Source: Paracidovorax valerianellae (GTDB taxonomy: Bacteria; Pseudomonadota; Gammaproteobacteria; Burkholderiales; Burkholderiaceae_C). Taken from it: a stretch of DNA of 64,000 nt. How positions within the stretch are numbered: position 1 is the first letter of the stretch; every line of letters starts with the position of its first letter. Below are positions 29,585 to 38,897 of the stretch, piece after piece. The notes beneath the pieces are model-generated. The model did not search any database and was not told the origin of the DNA. It saw only the letters and a list, made by a program, of their open reading frames with translations. Location: positions 372,001-436,000 of the forward strand of contig NZ_FMZC01000001.1 in assembly GCF_900102625.1 (NCBI RefSeq), read 5' to 3'. The position numbers and the translations under genes are program-made.

Positions 29585-30832
29585 ATGGCATCCAAGGGCG
29601 CGCCGCGCAGTTCAAGCAAGAAATCGGGGAAATCTGGCGCCGCCCGGATAGCCCCGCAAAAGGTCGACTCGTCGGCGTCCGACATCAGTGGCGTGAGCGC
29701 CTCTGGGTTCATGCACAAATACTACGATTGGGCGGCGTTCGAGAATTTCGTGAAAGGACTATACGAAGGCGACGGCGAAACCAGCGTCGAACGGGATGTC
29801 ACGGAGACGGACAGATATGGTGCAACGCGCCAGATCGACGTGAAAATCACAAGGAAGACTCGCTTCCACAAGTTCGTCACGATCATCGAATGCAAACGTT
29901 GGAAAAGTCCGGTCAGCCGCAGCCGCATCGATATTCTCGCCTCGACGATCGAGGCGCTGGGGGCTTCGAACGGTGCGATGTTCACGACGCGAGGCTTTGA
30001 AGCCGGAGCCGTCGCATATGCGAAGGCGAAGGGGATCGAACTGTTTTTGGTCCGTGATTTGACTCCCGAGGAATGGGGCCTGCCAGGACGGCATGTTTCC
30101 TTGACCTTGCATGTCAACGCGGGCGAGTTTAAGGACATGCGACTTGAGGCATCAGCGATCATGTTGGTCGATGGGCCGCCGCCTACGGATGCCTTGCTGG
30201 CGATAGACATGAGCGTCAAGGGCCCCGGGCATCCAGATTTCGATCTGTTCTCCGTGAAGACGGGGGAGCGTGGCCCGAACTTGGTAGACATACTCGGCGA
30301 TGCTCACGGGATGCTGATGAACATGGTCGGAAAATCATTTGGAGTTTTCGACGGTGGCGTCAAAAGCACCGTGGAGTTGATCACTCCGTGTGAGATCGAT
30401 TTCACTGGCACCGAATTTCATCAGCTAAGGCTGGCCAAGATTGCCGCGCGAGTCCAAAAGATCGGTATGAGATTCCGCGCGCACGTGGACCAAACACCAA
30501 TGCACTTCGACCGCGGTGCGAATCTAGACTTCGCCGTCATGGTGGAGAGCTTCGTCTCCGAGCAGCGATTGGTCGCACATCGACGGCCGGGCGACAGCGA
30601 GATTTCTTTTCGCGATGGGGCCATCAAGCAGCCGACGGCTGCCGAGGCTGCGGACGTTTTTCAAAACAACTCCTTGCTCACAGTGGCATGCGCGCGCTGG
30701 GTAGGAGTGGGCGAGGCCGTTGCTCAAAAGTCATTGACTGCGGATCGAATGATTCGCGTCAAAGTAGACGTCGCCAACGGCAAGCCCTCTTTGTCGCTTG
30801 TCGCTGCGCGTTATGAAAACGGGGCGCCGTAG
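29585..30832 (+). CDS. Mrr-like restriction endonuclease-fold protein
   Basis: A 415-residue protein. The first 45 residues are Ser/Lys-rich and disordered. Residues 48 to about 155 form an Mrr-type PD-(D/E)xK nuclease domain: AFENFVKGLYEGDG, the acidic strand RQIDVKI (Asp85), then IIECKRWKSPVSRS (Glu102, Lys104), and the conserved FTTRGFEAGAVAYAKAKGIELF. Active-site residues are intact, so it could cut DNA. Mrr enzymes usually target modified DNA. The remaining 260 residues are not recognised and may read the target. It lies 210 bases upstream of the nitrilase-ATPase pair on the same strand. Confidence 0.78.
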   Translation: MASKGAPRSSSKKSGKSGAARIAPQKVDSSASDISGVSASGFMHKYYDWAAFENFVKGLYEGDGETSVERDVTETDRYGATRQIDVKITRKTRFHKFVTIIECKRWKSPVSRSRIDILASTIEALGASNGAMFTTRGFEAGAVAYAKAKGIELFLVRDLTPEEWGLPGRHVSLTLHVNAGEFKDMRLEASAIMLVDGPPPTDALLAIDMSVKGPGHPDFDLFSVKTGERGPNLVDILGDAHGMLMNMVGKSFGVFDGGVKSTVELITPCEIDFTGTEFHQLRLAKIAARVQKIGMRFRAHVDQTPMHFDRGANLDFAVMVESFVSEQRLVAHRRPGDSEISFRDGAIKQPTAAEAADVFQNNSLLTVACARWVGVGEAVAQKSLTADRMIRVKVDVANGKPSLSLVAARYENGAP

Positions 30833-31042
30833 AGGGCGTAAGCACAGTCGGAGGAATCTTGCCGACCTGCCGCGGCTTTCGATCACCCGCCTCGTTGGCG
30901 AACCCTAGAATGGCCTGCTATCTCGTTGCCGCGCCCATCGCTACGCGTGGTTACACTGAACCCGAAACGAATAGCTCGAAACACATGAGTTTCTTGAACA
31001 GAACGAACTCTTTCGTGTTTCGTCCGCTCTAGATGAGGAGGA

Positions 31043-32869
31043 ATGGTGGCGATAAATATCGTAGACGTCGAAGATGTGTTGAGGAGGCAGCAGCCCCGTC
31101 CGCTGACGCTTATGAGCTTGCAAGCCCTCAATCCAGCACGAGAGCCCTACAGGGCAATCTTGCTTCAGCCAACAGGCAGGGTTGAAGCCAATGACGTGCG
31201 GGTCGGACACGCAGACGCCGCGCTAGGTCACGCCCTATGCACCGGATTCCTTTCCTCGGCAGCACAAAGCCATTCTGACCTCGCAGTAGCACCCGAATAC
31301 TGCGTCCCTTGGACCGTCGTGGAAGAAATCGTCGCGGGGAAATATCGGCCGCCGCACGGAGCTATCTGGGTACTGGGCTGCGAAAGTATCTCCCCAGCTG
31401 ATTTTCAGGATTTGGCTCGACGGTACAACGCGGCCGGTGAATGCGTGTTTCACCACGAACCCCTCGATCCTCGGCAAGCTGCACAACGTCGTTACATCGA
31501 CCCGCTTCTCTATGTCTTCTGGGCCCAGAACGAAGATGGACAGCCATTCCTGTGTCTGCTTGCACAACTGAAAACAGTAGCGTGCCGGGACTACAGGGAT
31601 ATAGAGCAGACCTCGCTTTGCCTTGGCAGTACGGTTTACGCCTTCAATCGTGGCATCAACTCCATCAGTCTGGCCTCGATCATTTGCTCCGATGCCTTTG
31701 ACTTCGCCGCGCACATCGACACGATTCATACCAACTGCCTTCTCATTCATATCCAACTGAATCCAAAGCCGGCCCACACCGACTATGCAGCCTACCGTAC
31801 AAGGCTCTGCTCAGTAGGAACAAACAGCCACGTTGAACTCCTGTGCCTGAATTGGGCCAAGAGCATCCATGAGGTCAAGGGCGCAGGCAAAGATCTGGAT
31901 TGGAACAACGTCGCAGGCTCAGCCTGGTATGCGCCGCCAGCAAAATTCAGCGCCGACGATGGCCTGGTCGATGCGCTGCACCACGGCGGTCTCTATTACT
32001 GCTTGCTAGCCCAGCGCTGGCACTCATTTTTCCTGAACTACGAAGGCCAGGTGATTCAACTACAAAAGCAAAAACTTCTTTTTCCTGGCGAACAAGCGCT
32101 TGCACCCAAGAATTTTATTGCAGTCGAAGAGCGATGGTCCTGGAATTCGGCAAGCAATAGTTGGGACGCCGGTGCGGTTGCCAACGACGGTTTTTCTGAT
32201 GCTCTGGCTGGATACAACGCAATTTCTGCTCACCTGCACGTTGCCTCCCAAGCTAGTCCGCTCGCAGTGGAGCGCGCGATCGAGATCCTCATGGGACCCC
32301 GCGGAAATCCAGGATCCTGGTATGCAATTAAAGAGCTGGATGCGGTCCATCTGGACAAGGATGAAGAATCAATACGCAGGGTGACGGTTCATCAAGACCC
32401 TGACCTTAATCGACCAGGATCGTCTTACCGCTTGCAAAGACTGCAGCGTGCACACGATGCAATCGGACTCGCACAAAGCGAAGTACCTTGGCCGCCTCCA
32501 GTACAAGACCTGGCTAACGGCTTCAAACTTTCATGGAAGCGCAACTCCCCGCACCACAACGTCGAACCAGACACTGGAGAGCGCGGACCTGCAGCCCTTG
32601 TCTACCTCTCGGACCAGGCAAACGATTCGGCAATAGAGAGTACGCACCAAAAGCTCAGGACGGCCATGGCTACCCACGCGGTGGCCAAGGCCTGCGAAGC
32701 CGGGAAAAACGCCGAGGAGCTAAGCGACGCTGTCGTGCGCTCCCAAGACAGGCTCTGCGTCGTGTTCCGACGCGACAACCGCTTCGGCGCACGCGGTCCG
32801 GAAGGTACGAATCTCATTGACACCCCGGCCAGCGCATCGCCGGTGGACTTCTCAGAGGACAGATCATGA
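31043..32869 (+). CDS. Nitrilase-superfamily-like protein coupled to an SMC-type ATPase
   Basis: A 608-residue protein. Its first 260 residues show the carbon-nitrogen hydrolase (nitrilase) plan. Glu85 lies in AVAPEYCVPW, Lys177 in LLAQLKTVACRD and Cys215 in LASIICSDAFD, each after the hydrophobic strand expected for that triad. This fold hydrolyses C-N bonds or transfers acyl groups; the substrate is unknown. Residues 270-608 are unrecognised. A GAGGAGG ribosome site lies just before ATG 31043 and suits GTG 31046 better. The stop overlaps the ATPase start (ATGA), so the two are made together. A conflict-system effector is my inference; the sequence itself shows only the fold and triad. Confidence 0.7.
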   Translation: MVAINIVDVEDVLRRQQPRPLTLMSLQALNPAREPYRAILLQPTGRVEANDVRVGHADAALGHALCTGFLSSAAQSHSDLAVAPEYCVPWTVVEEIVAGKYRPPHGAIWVLGCESISPADFQDLARRYNAAGECVFHHEPLDPRQAAQRRYIDPLLYVFWAQNEDGQPFLCLLAQLKTVACRDYRDIEQTSLCLGSTVYAFNRGINSISLASIICSDAFDFAAHIDTIHTNCLLIHIQLNPKPAHTDYAAYRTRLCSVGTNSHVELLCLNWAKSIHEVKGAGKDLDWNNVAGSAWYAPPAKFSADDGLVDALHHGGLYYCLLAQRWHSFFLNYEGQVIQLQKQKLLFPGEQALAPKNFIAVEERWSWNSASNSWDAGAVANDGFSDALAGYNAISAHLHVASQASPLAVERAIEILMGPRGNPGSWYAIKELDAVHLDKDEESIRRVTVHQDPDLNRPGSSYRLQRLQRAHDAIGLAQSEVPWPPPVQDLANGFKLSWKRNSPHHNVEPDTGERGPAALVYLSDQANDSAIESTHQKLRTAMATHAVAKACEAGKNAEELSDAVVRSQDRLCVVFRRDNRFGARGPEGTNLIDTPASASPVDFSEDRS

Positions 32870-35800
32870 TCGATGCGCAACGCGTTGAAGCGCTGCTCAA
32901 GAGCCGCTACCCAGATCTTGAAGGCGTTGGGCCAGGTGTTTTCCGAGGCGTCGACCGCTTCGGCACCCGCGGCTATGCGATTCGCTATTTCGACCTAAAC
33001 GACCGGCTCGCAACAACAGCTGAATCGCTCAAAAGCTACCAGGAAGAAGTGCTTTCGCCAATGTACTTCTCAACCGAAGTCGCTACCGATCTGCGATGGA
33101 ACCACTATCTGTACTTCGTCACGAGTGATGAAGAAGCCCAACGGGGAGAATTCGGTCGGCTCAAGGCCAAGGTAGAGGCTGACAGGGAGTACGCGAGAAA
33201 GCAGGTCATCCGAGAGGATGAGGTCGTTCGGTTGCTGACCAACGCGCGAGCGTCCGAAACTCCGACCGCCCTGCCGATCGACCTCGCGACGACATGGTCT
33301 AACACCCTTGAAGAGCACGGCCTTTCTTTCATTCTGGACAGTGACATCTCCGTCCCGGACGCAGTTCGGCGAATCGTTGCAGGAACCAAGGACGGAGCAT
33401 CGCGTCTGGTTTCCACCGTCGCATTACTCGAGGCGGAACAGGCCGCTGCGAGCCAATTCATCAGCCACCTGACGATCAAGGGCTTCCGCACCCATCCTGA
33501 AGAAAAGGAGCACCCGCTAGGTCAAGTGAACTTGATCGTCGGAAGCAACGGAGTTGGGAAGACCTCGCTCCTGGAAGCCATTGAGTTCGCCTACTGCGGA
33601 AGAAATCGCCGATCGTCCACATTGCTTGGAAATACATCCATCACTGCGAATCTCGTCGGCGTCGAGCACAAGTTGTCTTCGACCACGGATGCCACAAGAC
33701 TTCGAGCGCGCCATTCCAATTGGTATGCCAAGACAGAGCTAAAGACGGTCACTATCCAGGACAGTTTCGGCAAGTTCAACTTTCTTGACACCGATGCGGC
33801 GGTAAATCTCAGCGTGTCGAACAGTTCAACCCAGATCGGAACGGACGTCACCCGTTTGGTGTTGGGAGCGACGGCAGAGAATCTGGCGGATAGGCTGCGT
33901 CGCGTCCTCAAGCAATTGCAGGACGAATTGAAGGATCAAAGACGCGACAAGGAAAACAATGAGCATTTGAAGCTGGCCGCCCAAAACCGACTGGACGCCA
34001 TAAAAACGGCCCCCAAGCTATCCGACAGCTTGTTCCTCGAGCTTCTCACCGCACTGAAGGGGCTGGGATGGAGTCAACCTCCCGATAAGAAGGGCCAGCT
34101 TGATGCGTTGCGCGAGGATCTGCAGGAGGCCAATTCCGCCATCGCTCTGGTCCGTCACTCGTCGGCAAGTGTGCTCCATGCCGAACCAGAATCCGTGCTT
34201 CGACTCATAACAGACCTCAACGATGAGGCGACCAAAGCGGACGCTTTGGATCAGCGTGCGAAAGCCGCGCGATTGGCACAGGCCAACGCAAGGCGCGCTG
34301 CGGAGGCAGCAGCAGGACTCAGCGCCGCCATAGAGATCCTTCTTCCTTATGCCCGCGCCGACTTCCCAAAACTTGTCAAAAAGGTATCGGAGACGAGGGA
34401 TCAGGTCCGCACGCAGACTGCAAGGCTAAGCACAGTCGCCAATATCGGGGATACAAGCGCGATCCAAGAATATCTGGAAATCCCCGTCGCCCACGCCATT
34501 GACTTGACCGATGCGGAGATCAGAGAGCATCAGCAGCGGCACGATGCAGCAAAAATCTCGCTTCAAGCTCTGGAGAAGACACAGAGCACGATGACCGTTC
34601 TGAGACAGCGCCTTGTTGGCACTGCCCAAGACATACTGCAACGATCGGCCGATCCCGACCATTGCCCTTTGTGCAGGACAAAGTTCGAGGAAGGACAACT
34701 GCTGGCTCGAATGATGACCGATGTCGAAGTCAGCACATCGGAGCATGCCAGCCAGCTGCAGGCGGACATGTCGTCGGCCAGCGAATCGACAGTGGGTGCC
34801 CGGGCTATTCTGGCCCTGCTCAATCCCTTGCGTGAATTTACTGCGGATCGCGCAGAAACAATCACGGTCGCTCAGGCTCTCGAACAGATCTCCCTAGAAC
34901 GATCTGCGCTTGATCGTGATCGACAAGAGTTGGAAACAACTCAATTGCAGCTTCAGCAACTGCAGTCCGATGGACTGTCATCCCAAGACCTTTCTAGCAA
35001 GCTACTGGCTGCAGGCATCACGGAACTGTTGCCGACTGAGGAACTGCAGAGCCTCCATTCAAGTCATATTGAGACGTTGGAGAAACTGCAAGATGCTGAG
35101 AAGACGGCGCTACATGACTCGGACGTGGTCAGACAAGAATGCGATGCAATGGCCAAGCGCTTGTCCATAGAAGCACTGGGGGACACGAACCAGCTCACCA
35201 GATCGGTCAAAGAAATGATCTCCGATACGGAAGCTGCTTTAGGAGCTCGGCAGATCCTCGCGTCGCTCCTCAATGTCAGCGGGGAGGCAAGCGCTGAAGA
35301 AGTTGCATTGAAACTCGCAGCTATTCAACAACTTCTTGCCCAGGTCGCCACGGCTGTTGCTCAAGAAGACTCCAATGACAAGGCATTCAACGACGAAACC
35401 AAAGTCGTTGAAGATCTCGCGCGGAAGATTGAATCCAGCACGACGAAGATCACGAGCGCCGCCTACGCGGAAGGAGTGCTCGACACGCTGGCGCAGCAGC
35501 GCTCAGGAGGCGAGTTGGAGAGTCAGATCTTGACCGAGAACGCCGCGGAGATTGCTCGCACCTTTGCGAGCATTCACATGCCCAACGAGTTTGAAATTCA
35601 GATATCCGGGGGAAAGCTCGCCATCATTCGCAGAAGTACTGGAGTAGAGGTCCAACTCGAACAGATGAGCACAGGGCAGCGCGCAGCGTTCGCTTTGTCG
35701 CTGTTCCTGGCGATGAATGGTCGTCTCCGGTCAGGTCCCCCAGTACTGCTTTTCGACGACCCCGTAGCGCACATCGATGACATCAACATGCTGTCTTTCC

Positions 35801-35946
35801 TCGACCATCTTCGCCAGCTTGCGATCAGCGGATCACGGCAGATATTTTTCGCCACGGCAGATACCAAACTTGCAGGGCTTTTCCGTCACAAGTTTCGCTT
35901 CCTTGGCAATGAGTTCAAGGAACTGCGCCTGTCACGGAGTTCTTAA
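32866..35946 (+). CDS. Rad50/SbcC-like ATPase with zinc-hook motif
   Basis: A 1026-residue ABC-class ATPase. Residues 1 to about 195 are a non-ATPase domain I cannot name. Walker A is VGSNGVGKTS (226-234), followed by LLEAIEFAYCGRNRR as in RecF/SbcC. Long coiled coils run from about 345 to 900 and are broken near the middle by CPLC (Cys600, Cys603), the zinc hook that dimerises Rad50-type proteins. The C-terminal head has the ABC signature MSTGQRAAFALSLFLAMN and Walker B LLFDDPVAHIDD (Asp964-Asp965). Such proteins sense DNA ends or structures. Partnered with the nitrilase-like protein through a 4-base overlap, it probably acts as the sensor. Confidence 0.88.
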   Translation: MIDAQRVEALLKSRYPDLEGVGPGVFRGVDRFGTRGYAIRYFDLNDRLATTAESLKSYQEEVLSPMYFSTEVATDLRWNHYLYFVTSDEEAQRGEFGRLKAKVEADREYARKQVIREDEVVRLLTNARASETPTALPIDLATTWSNTLEEHGLSFILDSDISVPDAVRRIVAGTKDGASRLVSTVALLEAEQAAASQFISHLTIKGFRTHPEEKEHPLGQVNLIVGSNGVGKTSLLEAIEFAYCGRNRRSSTLLGNTSITANLVGVEHKLSSTTDATRLRARHSNWYAKTELKTVTIQDSFGKFNFLDTDAAVNLSVSNSSTQIGTDVTRLVLGATAENLADRLRRVLKQLQDELKDQRRDKENNEHLKLAAQNRLDAIKTAPKLSDSLFLELLTALKGLGWSQPPDKKGQLDALREDLQEANSAIALVRHSSASVLHAEPESVLRLITDLNDEATKADALDQRAKAARLAQANARRAAEAAAGLSAAIEILLPYARADFPKLVKKVSETRDQVRTQTARLSTVANIGDTSAIQEYLEIPVAHAIDLTDAEIREHQQRHDAAKISLQALEKTQSTMTVLRQRLVGTAQDILQRSADPDHCPLCRTKFEEGQLLARMMTDVEVSTSEHASQLQADMSSASESTVGARAILALLNPLREFTADRAETITVAQALEQISLERSALDRDRQELETTQLQLQQLQSDGLSSQDLSSKLLAAGITELLPTEELQSLHSSHIETLEKLQDAEKTALHDSDVVRQECDAMAKRLSIEALGDTNQLTRSVKEMISDTEAALGARQILASLLNVSGEASAEEVALKLAAIQQLLAQVATAVAQEDSNDKAFNDETKVVEDLARKIESSTTKITSAAYAEGVLDTLAQQRSGGELESQILTENAAEIARTFASIHMPNEFEIQISGGKLAIIRRSTGVEVQLEQMSTGQRAAFALSLFLAMNGRLRSGPPVLLFDDPVAHIDDINMLSFLDHLRQLAISGSRQIFFATADTKLAGLFRHKFRFLGNEFKELRLSRSS

Positions 35947-36097
35947 GCATACGCGGCATTCGACGCTATAACTTACGGCGACTACTCTCCGTGCCGCCGC
36001 GTCCTGCCTAATATGAGGTTCGACAGGGGGCACTCGGAGCTCCATGACGGTGAATTGGCACGAACCGCGCGCGTGCCTTTCCCAAGCCAGAGGTGGC

Positions 36098-36590
36098 AGC
36101 GCCTGCCGGGCTCGCGCATCAGCGCTGCGTGTCTTCGATACCCCGACGGGGCGATCTGCAACACCTTGCAGATCGGCTCGACCCCGAGGGTGCCACGATG
36201 CCTGTCGACGAAATCCCTCAGGACTTCAAACGACGGTCGAGCTCCGTCTGGGCGAAAAACGCGCTGGCCAGCTTCAGTATCTCGTTGGCCCGACGCAGCT
36301 CCTTGTTCTCGCGCTCCAGTTCACTGACCTTTTGGGCTTCGGCTGTTGTGACACCTTCTCGCGCGCCTGCATCCACTTCGGCACGTTTGCCCCATTCGTT
36401 CAAGGTCTGCGGCACACAACCAATCTTGGGTGCGATGGACTCGATGGCGGCCCACAACAACGGGTACTTCCCGCGGTGCTCTTGCACCATCTCACCGCTC
36501 GCTCACGCACCTCGGGTGAGAACTTGTTCGACTTGCTCATGGCTCAATCCTCTCAGAGTGTTGAGCCCCCTCAAATCCCGGGGCGGTTCA
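36098..36590 (-). mobile_element. Truncated IS3-family insertion sequence
   Basis: The reverse strand begins at 36590 with the terminal inverted repeat TGAACCGCCCCGGG, as in IS3 elements. OrfA follows (36540 downward), then the start of OrfB in another frame (FVDRHRGTLGVEPICKVLQI and onward, up to about 36100). The rest of OrfB and the other end are missing. The remnant sits 150 bases after the ATPase gene and shows past transposon activity at the island edge. Confidence 0.85.
36218..36540 (-). pseudogene. IS3 OrfA transposase, frameshifted
   Basis: The N-terminus [16 protein letters not shown] is in one frame and [20 protein letters not shown] continues in another, so one base was lost near 36490. 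The rest has the OrfA helix-turn-helix ([19 protein letters not shown]) and the leucine-zipper segment ([19 protein letters not shown]), ending ELDRRLKS. With OrfB also cut, the element cannot move by itself. Confidence 0.85.
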
Positions 36591-37322
36591 GCGCGCACAT
36601 GCTGGTGTGCTTGTTTTAGAACTAGCAGACCCGGGCAGGACAAAGTCCTGGTTCGGCACCCTTGCTTGCAAACCCGGGTTTTTTTGCCCCTTTGCAAGCG
36701 TTGAAATCGACGACGGCTTTCCGCAGTCAAGCGGTCACTTGTCGCTTTGTCGTGAAGTGCAGCAACCGCTGCAAAGCAGTTACGCAACGTGGCGATTTCC
36801 GGTTAAATCGGCACGCAATTTCAACTAGTTGTTAACGAACCGCAGCGCTACCAATGGAGCGATCGCGATGGGCTCTCCAGCACAAGCACAAACGCTTGTG
36901 GCCTGGGTTAGTGCTTTGTCCCGCTGAACGTGAGCAAAACAGATTCAGCGTTTCGAGAATGAGCACTGCAGGTGTCGCACCGTTCGTTGGGCATCGACCA
37001 TCCCTTGACCGTCGCGCCGATCGGTCGGAAGACTGCGTCGCTACCACCGCCACAGCCGCATGAGCCGTGGCATCAACGAGATACGTCCTGGCGGCGTACC
37101 GGTGCAGTCCACTTGGGACTGGTGGTCAAATTGGCCTTCAGCGCAATCAATATCCCGGCACAATGCTATTAATTAAGTAGCACACCCGTCACCGGGAAGT
37201 GCAACTGAAAATGGCGACGGCGAGTCGGCCCACGCTGACCATTGGCAAGTGCCGCGCGTGCCACCATCTGCCGCCAAGTGCGATACATTGATTTCACGCA
37301 ACACACCATTCAAGAGGAAAGC
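36591..37322. other. 732-base non-coding stretch with a terminator-like hairpin
   Basis: No supported gene. At 36627-36685, ACCCGGG and CCCGGGT can pair around an inner hairpin (CAGGAC/GTCCTG), followed by seven T, which looks like a transcription terminator for something once upstream on the plus strand. A repeat copy lies at 37125-37182. The promoter of the amino-acid transporter should be in the last 100 bases. Confidence 0.5.
37125..37182 (+). repeat. Intergenic repeat family, copy 4
   Basis: TCAAATTGGCC, CAGCGCAATCAAT, a short spacer, then GCTATTAATTAAGTAGC. Same element order as at 24652-24714. It lies at the point where sequence returns from the island to core genes. Confidence 0.75.
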
Positions 37323-38225
37323 ATGTCGATCAAATCCCTTCTGAAATCCACCGTCGCGGCACTGGCGATCACCACCGGCGGATCGCTTTTTGCCCAGGGC
37401 ACGCCCCTGGATACCGCAGCGTTCGACGCGCTGGTGGCGCAGGGCCCCGTTGCCAGCGCGGAGACCATTGCATCGAGCACCTGGGCCACCAAGATCAAGC
37501 AGGCCGGCACCCTGCGCCTGGGCGGCACGCAAACGTCGAACCTGTTCTCGCTGCTCAACGAAAAAGACGGCAAGCTCCGCGGCTTCGACGCCGGCCTGGC
37601 CCAGCTCATCACGCGCTACATCCTGGGCGACGCGGCCAAGGTCCAGTTCACGCAGGTGACTTCGGCCACGCGCGAGCAGGTGCTCATCAACGGCCAGGTG
37701 GACCTGGTGTTCGCCACCTACTCCATCACGCCCGCACGGGCCGAGAAGATCTCTTTCGCAGGCCCCTACTACACCTCGCAGGCGGGTGTGCTGGTCAAGG
37801 CGAACAACAAGGCGATCGGGTCGTACAACGATCTGGGCGGCAAGAAGGTCGCTACCCAGGCCGGCTCCACCGGCCCGGCCATCCTGGCGCAGCACGCGCC
37901 CAAGGCCGCCGTGCAAGAGTTCCAGACGCACCAGGAAGCCCTGGACGCACTGCGCCAGGGCCGCGTGGATGCCTACGTGACCGACCACACGCTGCTGCTC
38001 AACGCCTTGAGCCTGGGAACGGGCGATGCGAAGCTGGCCGGCGCGCCCTTCGGTGCGCAAGACCCCTACGGCATCGGGCTGCCGAAGGACTCGGACGGCG
38101 TGGCCTTCATCAATGCCTTCCTCAAGAAGGTGGAAGCCGACGGCACCTGGGCCAAGCTGTGGACCATTTCCATCGGACAGCGCACCGGCAGCACCGCCGT
38201 GCCCACCCCGCCTGCCCTGCCCTGA
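37323..38225 (+). CDS. Amino-acid ABC transporter substrate-binding protein
   Basis: A 300-residue periplasmic protein from ATG 37323, with GAGGAAA upstream. A signal peptide ends TTGGSLFAQ. The mature protein has the type 3 solute-binding fold: KIKQAGTLRLGG, LRGFDAGLAQLITRY, VDLVFATYSITPARAEKISFAGPYY (the family signature) and GIGLPKDSDGVAFINAFLKK. Glutamate/aspartate-type ligands are usual for such proteins. Two permease genes follow directly, but no ATPase gene does. Confidence 0.9.
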   Translation: MSIKSLLKSTVAALAITTGGSLFAQGTPLDTAAFDALVAQGPVASAETIASSTWATKIKQAGTLRLGGTQTSNLFSLLNEKDGKLRGFDAGLAQLITRYILGDAAKVQFTQVTSATREQVLINGQVDLVFATYSITPARAEKISFAGPYYTSQAGVLVKANNKAIGSYNDLGGKKVATQAGSTGPAILAQHAPKAAVQEFQTHQEALDALRQGRVDAYVTDHTLLLNALSLGTGDAKLAGAPFGAQDPYGIGLPKDSDGVAFINAFLKKVEADGTWAKLWTISIGQRTGSTAVPTPPALP

Positions 38226-38234
38226 GCAACAACG

Positions 38235-38897
38235 ATGGGTGATGTTTCCAGGCTCCTCGCCGACCATGGGCCTGCTTTCGGGCAGGCCCTTTTGCTGACG
38301 TGGAAGCTCACGGTCTTGTCATTCGTGCCCGGCTTCCTGCTGGGCATGGCCGTGACGGTGCTTCGCCTTTTTCCGCTGCCGCCGCTGCGCTTCGTGCTGA
38401 CGGTGTACGTCGAGATCTTCCGCAACATTCCCAGCGTCGCGCTGCTGATCTTCATCGTGTTCGCGCTGCCCGACCTCAACGTGCTGATCGACTATGAGCC
38501 CAGCGTGATCCTGACGTTGACGCTGGTCTGCTCCGCGTTCACGGCGGACTACCTGCGCTCGGGCATCAACACGATCGCCAGCGGCCAGATCGAGGCAGCA
38601 CTCAGCCTGGGCATGCGCCCGATGGGGGTCATCTCATCGGTGATATTGCCGCAGGCGCTGCGTGCGGTGGTGCAGCCGATGACCTCGCTGCTCATTGCGC
38701 TGATGCTGTCCACCTCGCTGGCCTCGCAGGTGCCGTTTCCGGGCCGGGAGCTCACCACGCTCGTGTCCAAGATCGCCAATGACTCCGCCATCGGCATGGC
38801 CGCCTTCGCGGTGGCGGCCGCGATGTACGTGGCGACCGGCCTGCTCATCGCCTGGGCTGGCGCTGCCCTGGACAAAAAGGTACGGATTCTGCGATGA
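38235..38897 (+). CDS. Amino-acid ABC transporter permease (GluC/HisQ type)
   Basis: A 220-residue membrane protein with five hydrophobic segments and the His/Glu/Gln/Arg permease motif FRNIPSVALLIFIVFALP early. The ATPase-contact loop is IEAALSLGMRPMGVISSVILPQALR. It starts nine bases after the binding-protein stop and overlaps the next permease by ATGA. The two permeases form a heterodimer. Confidence 0.9.
   Translation: MGDVSRLLADHGPAFGQALLLTWKLTVLSFVPGFLLGMAVTVLRLFPLPPLRFVLTVYVEIFRNIPSVALLIFIVFALPDLNVLIDYEPSVILTLTLVCSAFTADYLRSGINTIASGQIEAALSLGMRPMGVISSVILPQALRAVVQPMTSLLIALMLSTSLASQVPFPGRELTTLVSKIANDSAIGMAAFAVAAAMYVATGLLIAWAGAALDKKVRILR

Noticed and set aside
36832-37063. Short open frames on both strands downstream of the IS remnant
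   Set aside because: They overlap each other and have no start signal or family sequence.
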